A stretch of DNA of 64,000 bases from contig NC_092287.1 in the NCBI RefSeq assembly GCF_036320965.1, positions 3,015,297 through 3,079,296 of the forward strand, read 5' to 3'. Shown piece after piece: positions 37,801-52,800 of this stretch (position 1 is its first letter; every line of letters starts with the position of its first letter). The DNA is from Panulirus ornatus (lineage: Eukaryota; Arthropoda; Malacostraca; Decapoda; Palinuridae). The position numbers and the translations under genes were made by a program. Under the pieces are notes generated by a model, which was given only the letters and a program-made list of their open reading frames with translations, made no database searches and was not told the origin of the DNA.

Positions 37801-40800
37801 TGAAGACTTGGATTTTGTATCCTTTCATCAGAATCAAAATGACCTCCAGGAAGGAAAATTTTTGCCCTCATTTCTTTTCTCTCGTCAAAGCCTTTTGTTC
37901 ATTGTTTTAAGATCATACTCATAACATAAGCTTTTTTGTTACTAAACTGTACTTCCAAATGCCTAATTTCATCCATATTATTGAGTTCACTACATTATTC
38001 AGAAACACTTCAGCAACTTGCTTTTACACACATCTTGAGAGCAACCCACCATTCCAGCCAACAGCTTCTAAAGTTCAGCTAATACCACAGCATCATCTGC
38101 ATAGAACAACTGTGTACTCGTAATAAGATTTAAAGAATATGTCCTGTTATATGCTCAGGTGATATATGAAGTATACATATTCCCTTTAAGGCTAAGTCTT
38201 CTGTTCTTATAGCTACCTCGCTAATGAGGCAAGTGGCGAGTGTGTATGGAAAAAAAGCATATCTTTTTATGTAGACAGTGGGAATATTAGGTTTGAGTCT
38301 CTGCAAGCACTGCGCTAGAGTTGTCCTATGCCAGTGGTCTGTCAAGGGTAGGCACTAAAAGCTAAGGAGCTGCACTGGAGTTCACTAGTTATGGAGACTT
38401 CTTTGCAATGGCCACCCCTTTTAGTGAATTCCAAGTGGGAACAGGTGTCAGAGATGTAGTATAGATAGATTGATGTCCCTTTCCTCCCTTGCATACATGT
38501 ATATGAGGGAGGTGTCAATCGCATACATGTATGTGAGGGAGGTGTGTAAAGTTAGAGATGAGTTAAGACTCTATTGCCATGGCCATGCCATTAGAGGGAG
38601 CTCATAGAGGGAACTGTCATCCTAAGACAATATCCATTAATCATACACACACCAACCTCGCCTCTAAGCAGTAAAGTGAAAAAGAACTCACTTAAGATCC
38701 AATGTGAGCAGATGCAGCCTTTCTTCATCTGTTCCTGGTGCTGCCTTGGTAATGTGGGAAACAGTGATCAGGTGTTAAACTGAGGAAGAAAAGATAGATA
38801 TTCCTTGCCTTACCAATTTTATGAATATGGTGCTTTTTGATATGTCCTATTACCCCCACTGCAAGCAGGATCTACCCAGGAGCACTAAGTTTATGAAGAT
38901 TTTGATATTTAGACTAAGGAATTTATTTACACTTCCTTTAAAGGTACGTCAGATAGATTGGGTGGAGCGAGTTTGGCCACGACACTTAAAGGAGGCTCAG
39001 ACTGAGGCCACAAACGTCCTGGAAGATATGATGTACCCCAAAGTTCAGAAGTATTGCCTTATGTCTGTTAGAGGCTGTTACACAGACTTTCACATAGATT
39101 TTGGTGGCACCTCAGTGTGGTACCACATTCTTCGAGGAAAAAAGGTCAGTATCATTCATTTTTCTCCATATATGTTATTGTGTTATTGAACACACTGCCC
39201 ATCTACCCTTCCTTCCTATTGATACAACCTCTGCAGTTAAAACCTGAAATATCTCACCTTAACTTTCACATAAAACACTTTGGCCTAGTTGCAGTGCAAA
39301 CACTTAGACATATCCTTAGTGACTCCTGGCTTCACAGAAAATTTTCTTAAATCTTGATACTTGCCAGCATAACGACTTCCTAAAACCCTTTAAACCACCC
39401 AACTCTCCCTCCAATTGCTCTAATTCTCTTCTCTCTTCAGTATACAGACCCTGAAAAACTGATCTACAAAAGAATTGTGGAAAATATCCTATTCTTGTGT
39501 ACACAGTCCACACACACACACAGACCTCACACGACTTATCTTAAGATGGTTCAAACTAATCTCATCGCCATTCCCACACAGTGCTAGTGGTCATAGACAT
39601 CATCAGATCATTTGACAGTGTCTCTTGTCACATCCTCTCTCAGAAGATGCTTGACCCTCCTAAACAATGACAAAGAGGTCAGCCGCCTTCATAGCCTGAC
39701 ATCATGCCAGGTTCACTAATGTAAATTGCTTCATCTGTAAGATATTTAAATTCTATAGTAGATTTCTTCAAGGAGCAGTTCTTTTTCCAAATCTCTTCAA
39801 TCTCATCCTACATGATCTCCCAATACCTCCAGCAAACCACAGCATGAAGGTCCTCTTGCATGCAGATATCCTCACAGTTTCATTACAACACCCAGAGATT
39901 GCAGTAGTAACAACAAATATGAAGTGCTGCATGATATATTTGAAACAGTGGATTGCCCAGAACAAAATGGTTGCATCTCCACAGAAAACTTCTGCCACTC
40001 TCTTAACCCCAGACAGACATGAATCCAAGCAACACCTATGAGTGTAAGGTTAGTTATGTATGAAATGACAGTGAAAGAGAGAGGTGTAAATGTAGTGTGG
40101 ACTAAAGGGCTGATCAGGGGGTACAAAAATGGTTCAAACATTTGGAGAGGATAAGTGAAAAGAAACTGACAAAAGGACATATATATCAGAGGGAATGAGC
40201 GAGGAGAGGGTGACTGAAGAGGAGATAAAAAAATGAAGTGAAGGAAGCTTTAGGGTATCTAGACCTAAACATTCTGAGGGCAAATGGCACACACTTGATA
40301 GAATGAGTTGTATCTCTTTGGTAAAGAGGGTGGAACGGGGATGCTTTCACTGAGGTATGGGGTTTGTTTGTGGATGGTATGCTTTTATTTTCGTACATTA
40401 TATGAGGCATCTGAAGTGGCTATGTGCCATCTATTTGTACCTGATGCTACCTTGCTAGAATAGGAAAGGTAATTATGTTTAAAAAGAAATTTAATTCCAT
40501 TTTTGTTTATACTCTGCTTTATTCCTACAGATTTTCTGGTTAATACCTCCAACAGAACGCAATCTACAGCTGTATGAACAGTGGGTCCTCTCAGGCAAGC
40601 AAAGTGACATATTCTTTGGGGACACTGTCGATAAATGTGCTCGTGTAGAACTCCATCAAGGGAATACATTCTTCATACCCACTGGTATGTTGGCTGGCTT
40701 ATTTTGGTAATCTTTGTAAGTTGTTATTTTCAAGAATATAAGTTTATAAAGTTGATGTATAAGTATTGTGAAGGGTAGTTTGATAGCAAGTTTAACCTAT

Positions 40801-43800
40801 AGGTATTAGGTGCCCCTGCCCTTTTGCTGTCCTGTGTGTTTAGGAGTCTCAGTTGTGCACTTATAATTTTCCTGAAAGTTGTATTCTTTTGTAGCACTTG
40901 ATCTACCACCAGTAAATGGGAACAGTATTGTTGTATTAGATTGGTAGATACATAATTTTTTGCTGTGATTGGGGAGGAGTTTTGTGGCATGTGGAGAGGT
41001 AGAGTATATGTGAACAAGGTGTTTGCTTTGAAAATTTTTTGAGAAATACTTAGACAGAATTGCACATGGCATATATGTATGTGGAGAAAGTTCATGATAT
41101 TGGTTGACAGAAAGGCCTTGTTGAAATTGCAGTGAGTATATTGGATGAATGGAAAGCTTTCAAATGCATTGAGTGGTTTTGATCAGGAAAGAAGGCCTCT
41201 TTGCAAGTAGAAAGTTAGGGTGTGATTCTTGAGTGGGTATCTGGCAAGGGTGTTATGTCATCATGTTACCTCTCAATAGATGAGGTGAGGAAGGAGATGA
41301 ATGTAAGGTCTTAAGAGTGAGTGACAAGTCTATGACATAATTGGGGTTGGGAAGAGGGGTCATAGGAGTTGGATAAGAAGGATTTTGAACAATGGAATGC
41401 TTTAGATAGATTGGAGTGGACTTGGCTGTGGATGAAATCGTGGAGGCTGAAGTGAGTCATAGAATGGGAGAGGGAGCTAAGGTCCTGGATGCATTGAAAA
41501 ATGCACGGAAGAAGAAGTCATTAGCTATAGGGGCAAAAATGTATATGATTAAAGGTATAGTAGTCCTGACAGTGAGGTATGTATGTATGTCTCTGAATGC
41601 CAAAGAATGTAGGAGGATGAACTGGTTTGAAATGACATGCCTAAGGACAAAATTGGATGTGAGAGGAGTTGATTGCATAAGAAATGACATTTCAAGAGAT
41701 AATGTGGTAGTAAGAGGAGTGTAACAAAGCCATCCACAGTTTACTGAAATGGAATGGACATGTGGAGACAGTGAGTGAAGAGACTGACTCACAGGTGTTA
41801 CTTCTCAGAAGTGGAGAGAGTAAGTAGGAGGGTGAATCTTAAGAAGAAATTGGAGTCATCCTGGTCTGGATATTCAGTATGACGAGAAGTGTGTATTGGG
41901 TAGAATTAATTGGAGTGTTGTGGTAAATGGGGTGATGTGCTGGAATTAGGCTTCATTAGGGCACATGAAGTTATCTGGGGAAACCATTGATTACTCATGG
42001 GCTTTACTGTGGATGACAGGATCCAGTGTAATACATTGTACATGACAGCTAGAGAGTGGATGTGAATAAGTGAGGCTGTTGATAGTCTATTCCTGATGTG
42101 ATGCTTCTTCACTGTTGTGAAAGTGGCAACAAGTGTGGCAAAAATGGATCAGGCTGTAATAAGTTTGCACACATGGGATAGGTATTGGAAGGCAGCAAAA
42201 CTTCTATGAGTAATAACATAAGGGAGAGAGAAAACAGCCAGATTTGTATGTAGAATGAAGAGTGTATATATAGAGAGGCAATGTTAGATAAGGAAGAGTA
42301 GGCTGTGAAGGTTTTAGTAGGGAGAATTTTAGACAGTAAGCATACAAGAGTATGTGGTGAAAATAAAAGTATTTGGGGGAGAGGGGTACAGATAGAGATA
42401 GGAAACTAAAGTTGAAAGTCACTCGGTAACTGTAACATCATGATGTACTTTTAATTTTTCACCTCACTAAGGCAGGAAAGTTGAGAAAATATTAAAGAAA
42501 GAAAGAAGGACAAGGGAATGATTCTTTCCAGGTTGGATTCATGCAGTGTATACCCCAGAAGATTCTCTAGTGTTTGGTGGCAACTTTCTACATAGCTTTG
42601 GGATTGAAAAGCAACTCAGAGTTGCTCAGGTGGAAGATGCTACTCATGTAAGTATTTCAGAATGTGGTTTGTATGATGTGAATTACTTCTTTATTTCATA
42701 CTTGTTTACTCTTTCCCTTGTGGGTATTACTCTTTCCCTTGTGAGTAAAGTAGCACCAAGAACTGATAACTAAGCCTTAGAGGATGCAAAAACTCTTGCA
42801 TGTCTCCATCCTCTGTTCTGTCTTTGGGAAAATGATGGAGGAGAGAATTTCCAGCACTCTGCTTCTGCCTCACTTGGTTGCCATTTATGACATGCTGAGA
42901 TATGTAGGCATTATTCTTTCTCCCCTGTCCATAGGATTAGATGTGAATAACGTTGCTTCATTATTCTTCCTTAGGCTCTGTTTTCAGTGCATTATACTTG
43001 ACAGCTAAGGTGGTTGTGCGACAGGTGAGGTTTTTTTTTGTAACTGTCAACCTCGCTGAGGTGGGGAAAGTAGTTCTGTATAAAATCATATATTCTCTCA
43101 TGAGGTGAACAAAGGTGTCCAATCTTTTAAGGTGTTACAACTGTCCAAAATCATATTTGATAAGTATTTCTATGCTTTCCTTGTCAATAACACAAGGTAT
43201 ACTTTTAGAGAGGTATCCAGTCTTTAGAAGTGTTAGAACTATCCAAAATCTTATGTGATAAGTCTTTCTATGCTTTCCTCATCAGTAACACGAAGTTAAC
43301 TTTTATACCTGAGCCATTCCAGTTATTGCAAGAAAGAGTGGTCATGACTGTATATTTACATGTACCCATCATACTTCTCCTGATGTATAGTTATGTTTTG
43401 AGAATTCCTAGTGCAATTTCAAGGATAAGTTATAAGTGGTTAGGGAAGGGCATATGTGTTGGTGCTGAATGTTTCCATAGAAGTGTCAGTCTGTTACCTT
43501 GCAGACTTGATAGAAAAGAATGGCACGGCTTGTGTTGAAATTGCCTTAGTTGTCAGTTTCTGCAGACTTAATGTAGGTTACCTGCATGAATGTTGATGAT
43601 AAGGTATGTTAAGTGATAAAGTTTGACGTAAACATTCTGCCAGTCCTCAGGCATCTCACCTTAAGCCATGCATACCCTTAAAATCCTGATTTATCAAATA
43701 CCAATGCTTTCACCCCCTTGTTTGAAAAATTGAAGTGCAATCCTGTCTGCTCTTGCTGCTCTGTCACATTTCATTGTATGAAAGAAATTCAGAAGCATGT

Positions 43801-46800
43801 TTCACACCACTTGTTCTTTTATATTTTTGTCCTGATTTCAGTAATATTATGCAAATTATCCACTTCTGCTAAATCCTGTCATATTATTGTTATATTATTT
43901 TTAGTGTGAAGAGAATGTGGATGGTACTGGCTGTAAAAAAAAATGCTAAATGGGTTAATGACTGGCCTGATTCTTGTATCTCTGTATGTATTCAGAACTT
44001 TGATTTCTATTTTTATGATGTCTGAGTAATGCTGGTGTTTTGATAGCAACGCAAGTTCAGTCATAAGTTCAAGTTTAAAGATTGAGTTATGTTGAAGTTT
44101 TTCTGTGTATATGTTTATATCAGTGCCCAGAACTTCATGCATAAGTGCTATCTTATGCAGATCATGAATTTTGGTTAAACTTAGTCTTACAAGTTTTCCA
44201 TTAACATAGCTCAGCAGCTCAGATATTGGAACTGAATAGAACATCCACTCCTATATTCCTGTGTGTCTCATTCTTTAACTTCTGTTAGCTGTCATGAAAC
44301 TTGTGAATTTAGTGATTTTATAGGTTATCTGTTCACATTTGAATTTAGAGTCGAATTGTATGTTTTTAAACCCCAGGCCCCTTTTTATGGAGCCCTTGTA
44401 GCTTTAAAGCTGTGCTGTGATCAGTAGCAGGAAAAGAATGGACTGCAGTTGAGGAAGAATTTCTTTAACAAGGCTATAATACTTGTTATCCATTGACAAT
44501 TATACAACCTAACCAGGGGTGAATTTTCACTTTTGGCATAACTGCATGCAAGCTGAGTTCAGTAATGCCCATTCAAGCATGTTTCTGTATTTATCCCAGA
44601 TGGAATTGTGAACTTTAACTTTCCTGTTTTGTTAAACTAGGTGAGATCATTTATTTCAGTGATGCTTGGATAATGTTTAGAAATAAATTTGATAAATGCA
44701 GTATATATTTGCACTACCAGACCAGCCATATGTATTTGGTGCATAACTTTGATAAAATTTGTTGGGTTTTTATCAGACATAATGAGATTTGGAGCATTCC
44801 TGTTATATCAGCATAATTATGATATATATATTTTTCAGGTACCATCAAAGTTCCGCTATCCATTCTTCACTGAGATGCTTTGGTATGTGTTAGAGCGATA
44901 TGTTCATGTTCTTCTGGGTCGTACACATCTCACCCTCCCTCCAGATGAACAAGAAAAGTACAATAAATACTTAGCTAGTAAAGTCAAGGTTAACAATAAT
45001 AATCAGTTAAATGAGGTGAGTAGAGGCTATTTTAGGTTGCAGTTTTTGGTTTGTTCCTCAGTTTTTATTTTTATGATTTTATTGTTTTTACTTTTTAACT
45101 AATATGACACCAAAAACTCTATTACGATTGTTAACAATCATTTATTTTGTATTTAGACGCTGAAAAATGCAAATTTTCTAAGATATTTATCAAAGAATCT
45201 TTGTAAGATATATATCCTCTATAGCCCTACTTACCTAAATCAGTTGGAGTCTGATCCCATCCTTTTGAATGACTTTTCTGGTTAATGAAATTATTAGATT
45301 TTTCTCTACTACCTATCTATCTATGTATTTATCTATCTATATCTCTAATGCCCATTCTCTTTGGGAACTCCCTCAAGGGGGTGACCACAGCAAAAGTCTC
45401 CATAACTGGTGAAAATTCCAGTGCTGCTGCTTAGCCTTTTAATGCATCACCCTTAACAGGTCACTAACAGAGGGCAATCTAGTGTAGTGTTTCCTGAGGC
45501 TTCAGCTACTGTTCTTACTGACTACTACTACCTAATGTTCCAGCCTGCTACTAATACTTAAGGCTCACACCTAAAAGTTCCTACCTACTACTTCTGCTTA
45601 ATGTTCCTACCTACTGCTACTGTCTTTCTCTTACCATTTTGTCAAAAGGCAGGGCTAGCACATAGGGCTCACAACAGGAGTTAGGAAGAATGAGCTGTGT
45701 GAGTTAAGTATTGTCAGGTGTTATGTGTGACATTGAGATTGTATGTTTGTGGACAGAATGCCAGCAGTCCATGTGTGGATTAGACAGAAATAAAAGACAA
45801 TGGCTTACTGTGCAGCCATTGCTAACCCTCCTGATACCCAGGTGGGTAGTACCTCTGTGTTAGTGGCTGCCTGCCAACTACTTCCTACCCTCTACTGTAA
45901 AAAAATATTGTTTTGTCACAAATTACAGATATATTTTATAGCTTACTTTTATATCATTCTTGAAATTCTGTACTACATACTGAACTGTTGTTTATACATT
46001 TTTATAGGCACAGAAGGCCAAAAGTGATAAAGAAAGCAATTAAAGTGTATTTACTTATTTTTTGTAATGCATAAGTAGTTTAAAAGTAAAGTTTTCAAAG
46101 CTAGTTGTGAGGTAGGAGCATCTGGAAACACTACACAAGAGTTGCTTTTTGCCAGTGGCCTGTTAAGGTTGGGGCATTAAAGGATGAGAAGCGGCACTGT
46201 AATTCACTTTTTATGGAGACTCTGTTGCCTTGACCATCCCCTTGAGGGAGTTGCAGTTGGGAACAGGAGTCAGAGATAAATCTTGTTGAATTGCTATGAA
46301 AAGAAAATTGTGATGAAAACTTGATAACCTTGAACACTTACAATTATACATTTATTTTACTCTTAACTAAAAACAGTAAAAGCCTCTTGAACTACTAATA
46401 AATTGGATAATTAGGGAACTTGTTAAGATGAACACTCGAAGGGAGACAGGTTGCATGGATACACTTCTGCAGCAAGGGAAACTTATCCTTATGTCACGCA
46501 CATCTGAAGTTTTACACTTGCATTCCCAGCAGATATAGAGATGCATTTTTGACACTACATTCCAGGCTGGAGACCTTTATATTTTGAAATGAATTTAGAT
46601 TGACTTTGTTTCTTTATAGGTTCTGATATTTATGTATTAGCTGATTCAGCTCCTCTGTGTCCCTGTTTGCTCACTTGTATGGAAGAATGGTGGAATGGCA
46701 TTCTTCAGATTTGTAACCACTCATCCTTTCCATTTTCATCTTTATACCTCCTTTATTGCCAGCACAAGCTTGCTGTTAAATGCTAGATTATCTTGGAAAA

Positions 46801-49800
46801 TAGATATCCCTGCTGTGAGCAATTTCTGTTCTGCCAAGGAAAAGGATTATTTATTAGCATCTTTTATGGTGGCTATCTGTTGTATATCTGACAGCTAACT
46901 GCTGTTTGTAGTACATGCAGATATGGTATAATAGCTTCCCAAAATCTATCACCCCGGTGGCTAGGAGTTTCAATCCTACCTTGGAAATTGATGAATTATT
47001 GGCAGCATAATATGTGAGTTAGTCACTATATGTTTAGCAACTTCCTTAGCGTTTCTTCAGACAGGCAGGAATGACTTTTATGGTTTAAATTACTTTATTT
47101 TTACCACTTCATACAGATTACTTTTAAGTTTTGTTATGATATTGCACATAATTAAGCTAATTTGTGCAGTTTCCTAAATTCTCTTGTCATTCCTCAGAGT
47201 TCATCTCTGGAGTCTGTACCCAGATCTGTCATTCACTAACAGTGATTTCCCTCTTTCCTCACTTCCAGGATCCCTTTCACCATTGTGCATGCTTAGGCCC
47301 TGATCACTCAAAATTTTTTTCACTCCATCCTTCCATTTCCAATATGGTCTCCCCATTCTCCTTGTTCCCTCCACTTCTTACACTTATATACTCTGTCAAC
47401 CTTTCCTCACTCATTCTCTCCATATGTCCAAATAATTTCAGCACACCCTTTTCTGCTCTCTCAACCACACATTTTATTACCTCATATCTCTCTTACCCCT
47501 TCATTACTCACTTGATCGAAACCACCTCGCACCACAAATTGTCAAACATTTCGTTGCCAACACATCCACCCTCCTCAGCACATTTTTATATACAGCTCAT
47601 GTTTGCATCCATATGATATTGTTGGGACTACTATTCCTTCAAATGTACCCATTTTAGCCCATCCAAATAATGTTCACTCTTTCCACACATTCTTCAGCAC
47701 TCCAAGGACCCCTGCCCCTCCCCCACCCTTTGACTCGCATCTGCTGCCATGGTTCCATTCGCTGCCATGTCCACTCCCAGGTATCTAAAGCACTTCACTT
47801 CCAATTTTTCTCCATTCAGACTCACTTCCCAGCTAACTTGTCCCTCAACCCTGCTGAGCCTAATATCCTTTCTCGTTTCACACACACTTCCAAACTCGTC
47901 ACCAAATTCTGCAGTGTCTCATTTAGATCTGCCTACCACCAATGCTGTATCATCAGCAAACAACTAACTCACTTCTTAGGCACTCTCATCCCTCATAGAC
48001 TGCATACTTGTCCCTCTCTTCAAGACTTTTTACACTTCCCTCCATCAACACTTTACACGTAACAAATTGAACAACCATGGTGACTGCACACCCCTGTCAT
48101 GGACCAACTTTCACTCAGAACCATTCACTCTTCTCTTCCTCCTCTTACATAAGCCTTACAACCTTGATAAAAATTTCTCGGTGCTAATAGCAGCTTTCTT
48201 CCCAAACCATATTTTCATGTAACCTTCCACAAAGCATCTATGTCATCCCTGTCATATGCCTTCTCCACATTCATAAAATGCAACATACAGATCCATCTGT
48301 TTTTCAAAGTATTTCTCACACATTCTTTAAAGCAAACACCTGATTCACACATCCTCTACCACTTCTGAAACCACACTGTTCCTCCCAATCCGATGCTCTG
48401 TACTTGCCTTCAGCCTCGCAATCAATACCCTCTGATACAATTTACCAGGTATACTCGCTTTTATACAAAGCACTATATATGCACTCTGCCAGTCCTCAGG
48501 CACTTCATCATGATCCATACATACATTGAAAATTCATACCAACTAATCAGCAACACAGTCAACCCTTTAATAAATTCAACTGCAGTACTGTCCACTCCCA
48601 CCACCATGCCGCATTTCATCTTCCGTAAGGCTTTCACCACCTCTTCTCCACCAAACCACTCTCCATAACTGTCTCACTTTGCCTACCATCTTGACCCAAA
48701 TGTCCTAACACCCTTCATCTGCCACTCTATCATCGAACACATTTATCTGTCTTTCAAAATACTTCATCAATACCTGTTAAAACTTCCCCATTATTTGCTT
48801 CCTTCCAAAACAACATCTTATTCTCCCTAAAGTTTACTGAAACTTGTTCACCCCAACTCATATTTGCCCTCTTTTTCAACCCCTGCTCCTTCCTCTTAAC
48901 TTGCTGCTGCTTTCTCATATACACCTCCCAGTCATTTGTGTGCCTTCCCTATACATACCACTCAAATGCCCTCTTTTCTCTTTCACTAGCAACTTCACTT
49001 CTTTTTCCCACCACTCACTATCTATTCTAATCTGCCACATACATCTCTGGCACATGCCAGCACAGCTTCCCTTGAAACATTCCAGCACAGCTTCCCTAGA
49101 TACTTCCCATTCTTCACCAACTCCTAAGCTTCTTTTACTTTTTGCCATTTCTACACACAGTCTCTCTTGGTATTTCTTCACAATTGTCCTTTCCAAGCTG
49201 AAGAGATTTTTAGAAATCTCTTCAAATCACCCTCGCCTCCACAAGATAGTGATTAGATATCCCATCAGCTTCCTATCTTAGCACACTTACATCCAGAAGT
49301 CCTTCTTTAAATGCCTTTCAATTAATATGCAATCCAATAATACCTGCTGACCATCTCTCCTACTTGCATTTGTTTACTTGTGTATATCTTTGTTTTTGAA
49401 CCTGATATTCAGTGATTAGATATCCCATCAGCTTCCTATCTTAGCACACTTACATCCAGAAGTCCTTCTTTAAATGCCTTTCAATTAATATGCAATCCAA
49501 TAATACCTGCTGACCATCTCTCCTACTTGCATTTGTTTACTTGTGTATATCTTTGTTTTTGAACCTGATATTCCTAGTCATCAGTCTTTTTTCAGTATCC
49601 ATCTCCCTAAGCTGCTCTCCATTTCTATTTTCAGCACTAAATACCCCATGCACCCCAATTATACCCCCTACTGCCACATTACTTACCTTCACATTTAAAT
49701 CACCTATCTCCAACACCAGTCTCGTACATCAAAACTGCTGACACTAACTCAGCTGCTCCCAAAGCCCTTGCCTCTCATGATCTTTCTTCTCATTGCCAGG

Positions 49801-52800
49801 TGCAGAAGCACTGTAATCACTCATCTCTCACCTTCCACTTTCAGTTTTACCTACATCAATATAGAATTTACTTCCATACACACAATCACACTCTCCCATA
49901 ACTCTTGCTTTGGGAGTAGAGCTCTTCCTTCCATTGTTCTTGTCCTCTCACAAACCCCTGACTTTACTCCCAAGACGTTTCCAGCCCATTCTTCCTCTTT
50001 ACCCTTAAGCTTTGTTTCACTTAGAGCCAGAGCATCCAGCTTTCTTTCCTCAAACATATAACCTATCCCTCCTTTCTTCTCATCTTGATTACATCCACAC
50101 ACATTTAAACACCCCAGCCTGAGCCTTTAAGGAGGATGAGCACTACCTGGCTCCTTTTCCATCATTTAGAAATTGAAATATAAGAAGTGGGGTTTCCAGC
50201 CCTCCCTTCCTGCCCTTCTTATCCCCTGACCCAGGGATTATATACATCATGTATATGTTATTTTTTAGGCAGGCTTTATATGAACTCTGAGTTTCTTCAA
50301 GTCTGGGTTGTAAAAGAAAAAGTATGAAAGAAGGATGGATGAGAATGTATGAAGATAAGAGGTTAAGAAAGTTAGAGGTATGGTATGCATGAGGAAAAGC
50401 TGTTAAGTCTAGCTTGGTAATATCGGCATATTTTTGCATAAAAGCTGTAATGTGTTTTTGGCACCACTGTGACATTTAATTTAGGATTATAGAATTTTTC
50501 TTGATGGTTGCAATTTACAACCTTCTAACACTGATGTAATTTTGCATTTCTTAGATTTTTTCAATTGATAAAGTTTTCCAGACTTTCAGGAGATTGTTTG
50601 ATTTGAATTTTTGGCAGTGATTTAAGATTCTCTTGCAGGCTAATGTACTGTAGTAGGAAATTAGGATATAGGACATAACCAAGAATAAGATTTTACCCAG
50701 TTTGATACCTTTTCCTTGATAGCTTGCTAAATTTGGCTACCTGCTTAATTGATAGTCTGCCACTTTTTTTCATTGTTAAGCATCATGCATAAGGTTAATT
50801 TTTCTTCTTTTTCCTGTACTCTTTACCTGTCAGTCATAGATCAGTATGGGTCACTGTCTGCCAGGGTCATCCTGGTTTCTTTTGTATTTTACATAATTTT
50901 TGGTCAGATGGAAGTTTATTGTTTTGCTTATATAATAGCTGAAGTTTTTTCCATGAATAATCCATCATATCTTTTGATTATTACTTCCTTAAATATTCCC
51001 ATTGAGGTGTGTAAGGCCATTTTGTGTGTATGGGGAAATATGTGTTAGAGTACTGGAGAGAGAGAAATGGGGGAAGAATGTGTGGAATGTTGTATGCAAG
51101 GGAGGCATGTAAGGTCCATCTATCAATCTATATCTCTGATGCCTATTCCAAATGGTACTCCCTCAAAGGATTGGCCATGGCAGTAGAGTCTCCATAACTA
51201 AAGAACAAGTGTGCTGTTTCTCAGCCTTTAGTGCCTCGCCCTTAACAGGCCATTGGTAGAGGGCAAGTCTGACTTAAAGTTTGCAGAGCCTACTACCGAA
51301 TGTTCATAATGACCACTTCTTTCTAATGCTTCTACCTAATAATCCTGCCTAAGTGTTCTTACCTACTACTTCTGTCTACTACTACTACTACTACTACCGT
51401 TTAGCCATAAGGCAAGGCTAGCGCTTCGTGCTCACTGCAGGAAAACTAGAGTTATGAAAAATGAGTTGTGTGAGTTAAGTGTTGTCAGGTGTTACATAAT
51501 GAAAAGGAGAGATTGTATGTTTGTGGACAGAATGCCAGTAGTCCACATGTTAGTGAGGGAAAAAGAAAAGATGGATACCTGGGTCAGAGGAGTGCAACTT
51601 GACAACCACTACAGTGCTGGCTTACTAAGCAGATGTCACTAACCCTCCTGTTATCCTTTTAGTTTTCAATATCTTCTTAAAACTCGTAATTACCAAAATA
51701 TTTGTATGTTTTATTGTAACATTCTTGCTATTAGATCTTTGGATTGATTTGATAGTGCTGTAATTGGTATTTTTGATATTGTTTGCAGGAAGCAGAGGGG
51801 GAGGAAGACACTAAATTGGACAAGAATATGACATTACCACCTGAAGAACACACCCACCTAACACAGTATGAGCTTCATGGCCTCAAAGCTATTGTTATGT
51901 ACCTTCATGCTCTCCCCACTAGCAAGAAATGTGTGCCAGACCTCATTACAGATCCCATAGCGCTGATCAGAGATGTCCGCACTGTAGTAGAAAAGCACCG
52001 ATATGATAAACCAGACCTCGCCAAAACATCTAAACCTGTCCTAGAATGGTGGTCAAGGGTCAGTTTTTTAAAGTTTATGTATCAGGATTTGTTATTTTTA
52101 TTAATGTATTTTATGTTTATGTGTCAGCCACATGTTATAGTAGCTGCTGCATATGATTATTACCCCTGGACCAAAGTCTATAAAAGTCGTAGTGTTACTC
52201 AGAACCTTTATAAAAGCTCTTGCAGGCTGAGGCTGTGCTACTTCCAATAGCAGGGAAATGTAAACTACTTTAAAGTGAGAAGTTCTTTGACAAGACTGTG
52301 CTCTGATTAATATAACCTTGATTGGGTAGTCTCTTCCACTCAGCAGAACACAGCCAGTATAGGGATCAAATATTTCACACACACATGACATTTACTCCCT
52401 ACAACAGTAATATTAGCACGAAAACAACACCCATTCTAATCGCCCTCAGAACACTTACCTGAAACCAGATATGGACTTTGACAAGAAAAAGAATTTCTCA
52501 ACATCCTGTACAAATGGTTCATCCATTTCACTTCAGACTATGTTCCACCTGCTTGATCTTCCACCCAGTAAAAGGCAATTATAAAAATGTTGCAAACTGC
52601 ACTAAAAAGTGCACTCAGAACAATTACTGGCTGCTTAGCAACCACAATCACTCAACACCTTCACAATGAAACAGAGAGCCTCTCAGTACAGTCCCACTTC
52701 AACATGCCTGGCACTCAGTTCAGTGTAACCAATAAACCCCTCCCACCCAAACCATTCTTTGACTAAACAGCGGCCCCCAAGTAGAAATAAAGAGCTTACC

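Larger units (their letters stand above)
37015..38943 (+). other. Kdm2 intron 4
   Basis: GT-AG. Holds a LINE relic (37300-37560), a SINE-like fragment, a family-R fragment and an RTE tail. The 37561-38150 part shows nothing I can name. Confidence 0.9.
39145..40530 (+). other. Kdm2 intron 5
   Basis: GT-AG, 1386 bp, largely made of a Jockey-like fragment and a decayed RTE piece. 39145-39500 shows nothing recognised. Confidence 0.9.
42648..44838 (+). other. Kdm2 intron 7
   Basis: GT-AG, 2191 bp. Holds a SINE-like copy and an RTE tail near its 5' end. A short direct repeat sits at about 43150 and 43245 (TCCAAAATC.TATGTGATAAG type). The rest is unrecognised. Confidence 0.9.
45016..51788 (+). other. 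Kdm2 intron 8
   Basis: GT-AG, 6773 bp. Holds two family-R repeats, an inverted family-R fragment and a near-full-length RTE-like relic. 46300-47150 and 50230-51100 show nothing I can name. Confidence 0.9.

Noticed and set aside
38953..39144. Alternative acceptor for Kdm2 exon 5 nine bases downstream
   Set aside because: It stays in frame but removes VRQ from VRQIDWV, which makes a poorer fit to the family.
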